From contig NC_069133.1 of the NCBI RefSeq assembly GCF_026914265.1, positions 25,537,272 through 25,601,271 of the forward strand: 64,000 nucleotides of DNA, read 5' to 3'. Shown piece after piece: positions 57,501-64,000 of this stretch. The stretch's first letter is position 1. The number at the start of each line of letters is the position of its first letter. The notes beneath the pieces were generated by a model, which worked only from the letters and a program-made list of their open reading frames with translations, did no database searches and was not told the origin of the DNA. Origin of the DNA: Mya arenaria. Lineage: Eukaryota; Mollusca; Bivalvia; Myida; Myidae. Position numbers and translations under genes: made by a program.

Positions 57501-59334
57501 TATGGTGAGTGATTTCTGCCATTTCGTGTTTTATCGAAAATTTGCGAAAACCACATGGTACATTTTCACATTTTCGCATTTTCGCCCTGCCACGTGTCGC
57601 ATTTTCCTCGACGCTTGACGCATTTTTGCCCCGACACCTGTCGCGTCTTCGCCCCGACACTTGTGCATTTTCCCCGCACAATTCTCGCATTTTCCCCGCC
57701 ACTCATTTGTCGCATTTTCCCCGCCACTCATTTGTCGCATTTTCGCCCTGCCACTTGGCGCATTTTCCCCGCCATTTGTCGCATTTTCGCCCAGCCACTT
57801 GTCGCATTTTTGCCCTGCCACTTATGGCATATTCCCCACAATTTGTCGCATTTTTGCCCTGTCACCTGTGGCATATTCCCCGCCATTTGTCGCATTTTCT
57901 CCCTGCCATTTGTGGCATATTCCCCGCCATTTGTCGCATTTTCGCCCTGCCACATATGACATTTTCCCCGCCATTTGTCGCATTTTCTCCCTGCCACTTG
58001 TGGCATTTTCGCCGCCATTTTCGCTCTGCCACTTGTGGCATTTTCCCCGCCACTTGGCGCATTTCGCCCTGCCACTTGGCGAATATTTGCAGTGCAACGT
58101 GTCGCATTTTCGCCAACACTTGTAACATTTTCACCCGACACTTGTCGATTTTCGCCCGACACTTGTCGCATTTTCGCCCGAAACTTACCGCATGGTCGCC
58201 CCACGAGTTGTCGATTTTCGTCCCTACATTTGTCGCATTTTTGCCCCGCCGCTTGTCGCATTTTAGCCGACACTTGTCGCATGGTCGCCCCGCCACTTGT
58301 CGATTTTCGCCACTTAACATGTCGCATTTTCGGCCCGTCGCTTGTCGCATTTTCGCCCCGACACTTGTGGCATTTTCGCCGACACTTGTCGCATGCTCGC
58401 AACGCAACTTGTCGCATTTTCATCCATTTAATTGTCGCATGTTCGCCCATTCACTTGTTGCATGTTCGCCCCGCCACTTGTTGCATGTTCGCCCTGCCAC
58501 TTGTCGCATGTACGCACCGCCACTTGTCGCATTTTCACCCCTTCACTTGTCGCATGTTCGCCCCGTCACTTGTTGCATGTTCGCCCCGCCAGTTGTTGCA
58601 TGTTCGCCACGCCACTTGTTGCATGTTTGCCACGCCACTTGTCGCATGTTCGCCCCTTCACTTGTCGCATGTTCGCCACGCCACTTGTCGCATGCTCGCA
58701 ACGCAACTTGTTGCATATTCGCCACGCCACTTGTTGCATGTTCGCCCCGCCACTTGTTGCATGTTCGCCACGCCACTTGTCGCATGTTCGCCACGCCACT
58801 TGTCGCATGTTCGCCACGCTACTTGTCTCATGTTTGCCCCACCACTTGTCGCGTTTTCACCCTGTCATTTGTCTCATTTTCACCCCGCCATGTGTTTGCT
58901 TTTCGCCCTGCCACGTGCTGCATTTTCGCCGCATCATTTGTCGCATTTTCGCCCCACAACGTGCCACATTTTGGCCTCGCCACTTGTCGCATTTCGCCCC
59001 GATACATGTCGCATTTTCGCCCTGGCACTTGCCGCATTTTCGCCCCGACACATGTCGCATTTCGCCCCGACACATGTTGCATTTTCGCCCAGGCACTTGC
59101 CGCATTTTCGCACCGCTATTTATCGCATTTCCGCCCCGACACTTGTATCATTATCTCCCCGCCCCTTATCGCACTTTCACCCCACCATTTGTCGCAATTT
59201 GGTCCTACCACGTGCCAGAATCCCCCCCCCCACGTGCTACATTTTCGCCCCACTACTTTGTGCATTTTCGCCCGACACATGTCACATTTTCGCCCCGCAA
59301 CGTAAACACGAAATGGTAGAAAACGTCCACCTTA
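57501..59334. mobile_element. Terminal-inverted-repeat element filled by a 23-bp CpG-rich minisatellite
   Basis: The core (about 57560-59300) is about 76 units of CGCATTTTCGCCCCGCCACT plus TGT. A sub-block at about 58430-58830 is dominated by the variant GCATGTTCGCC. The array is enclosed by inverted repeats: GATTTCTGCCATTTCGTGTT (57511-57530) and AACACGAAATGGTAGAAAAC (59305-59324), with weaker match extending outwards (TATGGTG / CACCTTA). A small relic with the same unit and the same terminal CGAAATGGCAGAAATC lies at 14312-14415, so this is a dispersed element rather than a local satellite. No target duplication is clear. Very long open frames on both strands arise because the unit lacks stops. 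Confidence 0.75.
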
Positions 59335-59620
59335 GTTTTAATAGTTCTTAAAAGTCAATACGAAAAATAAGTTGAATAGGTGAAAATGAATCTTTTTGTA
59401 ATTTATCCTATTTCAATTTCTTTAAAGAAAAGGTCGAACCCATTGAACGTCTTGTGATAAATTTCAAACAGTTTAAAAGAAATCTTTCAGTGAATGTAGT
59501 GAATTGCTGTATTTGTGCGGCAGCCAAATAGGGGTAGTGTTGTACTCAACGATATAAATTTTATGAGTTTTTGACAATATTCTTTTTTCTTACTATGGTA
59601 CCATATGGTGTAGAGACCCT

Positions 59621-59735
59621 TTAAAGCTGCACTCTCACAGATTTACCGTTTTGACAACATTTTTATTTTTTGTCTTGGAATGAGCCAAATTTTGCGTAAA
59701 TATCAGCAAACCAGTGATATAAGACTGCTGACCAC
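59621..59735. mobile_element. TTAA-type MITE, left part only
   Basis: TTAAAGCTGCACTCTCACAG through ATATAAGACTGCTGAC, then it stops abruptly at unrelated sequence (CACATAGCTGCTTCAGC). Confidence 0.7.
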
Positions 59736-59853
59736 ATAGCTGCTTCAGCTACATAGCTGAAAGAAGGTCCATTTGTGCCTGGTAGCCAGCTTCTTGCAGA
59801 TCACTCGTGCAGAGCACGTCCTGTATGCTCCATTAATAAACGTCCTCGTCATT

Positions 59854-60073
59854 GGGCAAAAAATGGTTTGATAAGGGTTACATCCTTTTCAAAAAGAGGT
59901 TGGATAGGTAGGCTTTTTTATATTAGGCTTTATATAAGGACGTTATTGTCATCATTGGAAAATTTGTTAAAGTAATATTCTGTATAACGCTTAAAAAGGT
60001 TTTAAACTACATATTTAAACACATATTTCGTAGGAAGGGTCGGGTAACCCGAACCAAATATATTTTTAAGGCC
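59854..60073. mobile_element. 'GGCAAAAAATGGTTTG..GGCC' element, short copy
   Basis: GGGCAAAAAATGGTTTGATA at the left, GGGTAACCCGAACCAAATAT and AAGGCC at the right. Same family as 49126-49440, with an internal deletion. Confidence 0.6.
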
Positions 60074-60094
60074 TTGCCACCCCTTGCTCAGAGA

Positions 60095-60388
60095 TCACTG
60101 ATGTAGTCTCTTGTAGCGTTGCTCTACATTGACTAGGCTCTCCCTGGCCTCGCTGCTGGTGAGGTCTGCCAATGTGCCAGGGTCAAGAAGAGCACCGAGT
60201 CCTTCCATGATATCACGAGTTGTGTCTGATGGTGCCAGCCTGTCTCCAAGGTTTTCCTGGACCCTGGAAATGTAGTTAACCATCACATTCATACTACACG
60301 TATCTGAGTCAGCATAGCTATGCCCTATGTCCTTGTGCACAGTTTTGCCATGAACTTGTCCTATATATCTGCCTTTAATTGTTTGTAA
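60095..60388 (-). CDS. Unidentified ORF or exon, about 97 codons
   Basis: An open stretch with protein-like composition (HSYADSDTCSMNVMVNYISR; ENLGDRLAPSDTTRDIMEGL; LADLTSSEARESLVNVEQRY) ending at TGA, 60095-60097. No ATG opens the frame near its upstream end; the first Met lies well inside. It could be a last exon, a gene fragment or a transposon-derived piece. It is flanked by repeats on both sides. I recognise no family. Confidence 0.35.
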   Translation of the reverse strand, partial: LQTIKGRYIGQVHGKTVHKDIGHSYADSDTCSMNVMVNYISRVQENLGDRLAPSDTTRDIMEGLGALLDPGTLADLTSSEARESLVNVEQRYKRLHQ

Positions 60389-60405
60389 CAATGTTTATGA
60401 ATAAT

Positions 60406-60533
60406 TATCTACCATGGTCTCTCGGTTATGATAGGTTCATCCCAACCCTACCGATGGGTGTTTTGCGGAAACTTGGACAACCTCGTTTTCCCAACAACAA
60501 AACTACGCTCGGGTTGGGTAGAACCTATCTACC
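60406..60533. mobile_element. Hairpin MITE (second copy of the 12571-12717 family)
   Basis: ATCTACCATGG, GATAGGTTCATCCCAACCCT and GGGTGTTTTGCGGAAAC on the left; GCTCGGGTTGGGTAGAACCT followed by ATCTACC on the right. The right arm is partly decayed. Confidence 0.65.
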
Positions 60534-60788
60534 TTGAAACCCTGCTTAATGCGTAGGAATACGTTCCAAAATGTAGTTATTTCGTATTTTACATTCTGTA
60601 TAAGTGTATTGTGACAACGAAACATAAGCAATTTACTACTGAATACAACAAATGAGTGTATGATGGATATACATAATACAAATAGTCTAGGTAAAGTTAC
60701 GAGCAATATTGTATTTCCTTTTTTGTTTGAACAAAAAACGTATCGCGTGACAGCCACGGCTATTATTAACAATTAAACAGATCTATAG

Positions 60789-61041
60789 CCTTTCCCGACC
60801 TATAATAACCAAATACACGCGATTTGGTACGCTTTACCGAGATTTTATGAATCGAGGACCGATCGTGACCCGAATGGTGACAGTGAGAGTAGCAATGTCC
60901 ACGATAATGGCCCATATTATTCTTACGACGAGAGTACGAATTTCAACGACTGCAACGTAGATTCACGTAACGAGCTATTACGCCCGTGTTACGGCCTAGC
61001 TAGGCTCTTTAACGACAACGTTGGGATAACTCCGTGGTGAT
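60789..61041 (+). CDS. Possible terminal exon or ORF fragment, about 83 codons
   Basis: An open frame without an ATG follows an AG (ATCTATAG) and ends at TGA (61039-61041). It reads polar and protein-like: NNQIHAIWYALPRFYESRTD, DSESSNVHDNGPYYSYDEST, NELLRPCYGLARLFNDNVGI, TPW. CpG-containing codons (ACG, CGT, CCG) are commoner than in the AT-rich surroundings, which hints at real coding. No upstream exon was identified. The family is not recognised; transposon origin is possible. Confidence 0.35.
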
Positions 61042-62615
61042 TGACGTCGAGGAGTCGTAGTTTATCGTGTCTTGCGGTGTATTTTTCTGTCGTCGTAAAA
61101 TAGTTGAGGACGATTGACAGATAAAAAGTTGTGATCACTATAATTAGTTTTAACTTAATTGTTTAATTGCATGGCAATACATTTACACAATATATGATGA
61201 AGATAACAGCAAAGAAACAGAAACAGTGCAATGTAACAAAGCTTACGTTCATATAAAGGGCATGCAAAGAGATTGGGCCACGAGTTTTTCCAACATCAGT
61301 TACGGCCCTTTCCCAAAATGTCGCATGGAAAGCAAAAAAGATTTTATACTTTGTCACATAAACTATGAAACCAAATGTAATATTTCATGTAGTTATATAA
61401 TGTTCATATTCATAGGAATGAGTATAATGTTTTCTACGAGAAAAGTGATTTCTAATTAATAGATTGTGTAATGCACTAAATAATAATAGAAAAAGCAGAA
61501 ATAAGGCTAAGTCACGGTAAGAAATAAGATTGGAGAGAGAGAGATATATTTCAAGAGAGAAAAAGAGAAAGATGGTGGGGAGTGGGGGGGGGGGGGGGGC
61601 AGGGGTAATTATACAATATTATCATCATTAGAGAGGTTAAAAGATCCGAAAAGTAGTTTGTTAGTGCTTAGCCATCGTCGGCAACCACGGTTCTTTCTTC
61701 CGTTACTCTTCATACGAAGCATAGCGTCGTCGTGTATCGGGGGTATCCGACGATGGTGCTCAGTGGACGAAAGTGCCTAGTGTTATGAAAAAGTCTCCCC
61801 TTCAACTGTGAATAGTGAGCAAGAAATAGGGTTTGGCATTTGAATTCCCGTCGTAACTGTAATTTGATATTACATACTATGTTTCCACATGTCAATATCA
61901 AGTAAATTGGATAATATTTTCATGAAAAGTTAAAAATGGGAGATATGCTATGGTCGGTTTTAATTCTTAAAATCAATTATAATTTCCAATGAAGCAGAAT
62001 TTTTTACGATGGAAATGTTAATTTCTTTGACCAGTCGCCGAAATCCAACTTCAGGATAATTTGTTTTATAACTAATCCATTAGACAATTCATTCATGTGT
62101 TTTTGTTTTATTTATGTCTTTATTAGTATTATCCTCTTATTTATTGGTCATGGCTGGTCAAGTTCTTTTAATTTGGAGGGGAGGCAACCTCCATCATCAT
62201 AATCTGATTCCGTCACTTTTTCTTGGATTTATTGCCCTTGGATTATCTCTCAATGCAACCGCTTCACAATACCACTAGCGGATCGGATCACCCGGTCCCA
62301 CCCTCTCCACCACCCTAAAAGCGGGTTTAGAATGGGACACACCGATGCATGACCCCTTCCCCGCTTGAAATAGTGTTATGTCAATGTCGGAGAAAAAGGT
62401 AATCAGATATGCTCAAAATGCACCATGACTATATGACTAATGACTATAAATTGGTAAAAGAAATCGTGGCGGAGTACTCCGTAACTCGGTTCTAAGGATG
62501 TGGCATATTTCAGACGGTTGTGTCCCTTACTTGCAAATCCTGGACCCGCCCCTAAATACATTGCTATACATGACCTTTAACTTTGAATATTGATAACCGG
62601 CGCTATCTCACCACC
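61042..62615. other. Intergenic stretch, no gene seen
   Basis: Contains a purine-rich GAGA block with a G-run at 61530-61600, an inverted pair CCATCGTCGG (61671-61680) / CCGACGATGG (61747-61756), and decayed pieces of the dispersed 'GGTCCAGGATTTG' repeat (reverse) at about 62260-62560. Confidence 0.5.
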
Positions 62616-62687
62616 GGCTCCATAGCTCAGTGGTAGAGCGCCTGTCTAGTAAACAGGAGGTCGAGGGTTCGATCCCCCCTGGAGCCT
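62616..62687 (+). tRNA. tRNA-Thr (anticodon AGT), gene or recent derivative
   Basis: Acceptor stem GGCTCCA pairs with TGGAGCC. D arm GCTC-AGTGGTA-GAGC. Anticodon stem CCTGT/ACAGG with loop CTAGTAA, hence AGT, decoding ACU. T loop TTCGATC with stem GAGGG opposite CCCCC, leaving one A-C mismatch. There is no intron. A run of four T (62699-62702) follows about 12 bp beyond. The T-stem mismatch, and a SINE starting about 20 bp downstream, leave open that it is a derived copy. Confidence 0.8.
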
Positions 62688-62707
62688 TTGTCAATGTATA
62701 TTTTACC

Positions 62708-62945
62708 GCCCCGAAACTCAGTGGTAGAGCTTTCCATCGGGTGCGAAAGAGATTCAGACCCCGGCCGCGTCAATCCATACCATAAAATGTGGTACCAGTA
62801 GCTGCGAAGCTCAGCATTAAAAGGGGTGGTACTAGGAAAATGGTGTACTCAATACTGGTTCAACCCAGGAAAGTTGTATTCCGCGTATCTGCGCTTTACA
62901 CGGAACATGTTTAAGAACCAAGAGGTTTATGCAAGGGCTAGATAT
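62708..62945 (+). mobile_element. tRNA-derived SINE (family 4)
   Basis: Head CCGCCCCGAAACTCAGTGGT with AGAGC and CGGGTGCG; body AATGGTGTACTCAATACTGG, TTCAACCCAGGAAAGTTG and GAACCAAGAGG. It matches 53044-53246. It also has an extra CCATACCATAAAATGTGGTA segment after the head. Confidence 0.75.
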
Positions 62946-64000
62946 ACACACAACGAATGCACATGATTCTCGCATTTCTTCAAAGAAAATTCATATCGCC
63001 CTGAACACCTACGATCATTTTTGAAAACTAAATTTTCCCTGCTATGTGAAGGAGGCATCTCCAATTGAATGTTTCATCAGTGGACTAAATTCTCACTAAA
63101 TTCATTTCCTGAATCCAGTATCTTCAACCTAGAATTCTCTGATAATCAACTGATGAAAAACAAACAAGGAGTCCCTTTCTTTAAGCAAAACAAGACATTT
63201 GTGTAGTTTCAGTATTTATTTTAGTGTGGTCAATATCTCTCATGTAAGAATATATAGTACATATTTACAAAAGACTTAACATTTATACCATAATAATGTA
63301 TTTAAAATACATTATCTATAGCACTATAACAACAAAATATTAACAATTTGCAAGTTAAAAGTCAAAGTTAAATACTGGTTCAAATTAAACGCGCATTCCG
63401 AGTCAGCTTAGGTATAGTGTGCATGAGCTGTAATCATGAAATATGTACAGAATATAAACAGTAAGAAAGTAACAAAAACACATACAATGTACAGAACAAA
63501 CACAGAGGAAAGGACAAAAAAGAGTTGAAGACAAGAGAGGTACATTAGGAAAGAGATAGAGAGTTCAAGAGAAGCCGAGGAAGATAACCGAGAGTGATCA
63601 AGAAAGGCCGAGGAAGATAACAAAGAGAGAGTGAGAGAGAGAGACAAAGAAAGAGTGAAATGAGGTAGATAGAGATAGACAGAGAGTGATAAAAAAAATG
63701 AGGGAGAGAGAAAAAAAATATACTTGTACTTAGACTCATGTCTAGAAACCATGTAGGGAATGACTAGGGTTTCCATCATACTTATTACACTCGAATAATG
63801 GATGCTTAATTTGAAGAGGGTGTCATTGTTTTGTCCTCTCAGATTTTAACAATTGAAGTAAGTAACTATTGAACACAATAACACAACTTGAACAGCTTAC
63901 TCAACATACTCAGCACTGACATCAATCCTCATAATCCTGCCTGATATAGTCATTATAAGCACATTTAGCAGTAAGGCAGTGTAATGGATGTCTAAGTCAC
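62946..64000. other. Intergenic stretch with a purine-rich simple repeat
   Basis: Nothing gene-like. A GA-rich tract with strand asymmetry (GAGAGAG, AAAGAGAG) covers about 63540-63722; its complement gives Leu/Ser-rich open frames that are not genes. Confidence 0.5.

Noticed and set aside
57509-59351. Open frames of up to 598 codons on the plus strand and 240 on the minus strand
   Set aside because: They lie wholly in the 23-bp minisatellite, whose unit lacks stops in most frames. Several frames on both strands are open at once, which real genes do not show.
63408-63779. Leu/Ser-rich minus-strand frame resembling a membrane protein
   Set aside because: Translation of a GA-rich simple repeat on the opposite strand; no splice or start support.

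Overview
This window is eukaryotic, AT-rich DNA from a metazoan, most probably a bivalve or closely related mollusc. That inference rests on three things: multi-exon genes with GT-AG introns, tRNA-derived SINEs carrying a 3' block common in molluscan and other marine-invertebrate genomes, and a dense load of short inverted-repeat elements and satellites. No LTR, retroviral or Polinton-like element was recognised, and there is no CRISPR array or operon.

Three host genes, all on the minus strand, could be assembled exon by exon from splice sites and reading phase. (1) 8884-20575: an EFCC1 orthologue (EF-hand and coiled-coil protein), 8 exons, 545 aa. (2) 23427-32805: an SLC16-type monocarboxylate transporter-like gene, 5 coding exons, 526 aa. 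(3) 40251-57067: an unrecognised gene for a predicted secreted, acidic, Tyr/Trp/Cys-containing protein, up to 14 exons and about 400 aa, many of the exons tiny and phase 1. A broken second copy of the last three transporter exons lies at 1252-5540, on the far side of EFCC1.

The broken copy belongs to a segmental duplication (copy A 1-6282, copy B 22136-27788). Because the copies differ by transposon insertions, one copy preserves the empty sites of elements present in the other. This shows directly that the commonest short inverted-repeat element here inserts into TTAA.

Region by region: duplication copy A (1-6282); intergenic DNA (6283-8883); EFCC1, with a degenerate LINE in intron 1 (15560-18230); long trinucleotide repeat (21648-22048); duplication copy B and the transporter (22136-32805), including a decayed tandem array grown from its exon 2; minisatellites and microsatellites (33050-37090); mixed repeats (37100-40126); the orphan secreted-protein gene (40251-57067). 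The introns of that gene hold SINEs, a (GAAT)n tract, a 27-bp minisatellite and an apparently complete foldback element with a perfect 9-bp target duplication. Upstream lies a CpG-rich 23-bp minisatellite enclosed by terminal inverted repeats (57501-59334). The last 4.5 kb holds two unidentified ORFs, a tRNA-Thr-like gene and a SINE.

The three genes share a strand, but nothing suggests that they act in one pathway. The most unusual content is structural: transposon-borne satellites, the foldback element and an exon-derived tandem array.
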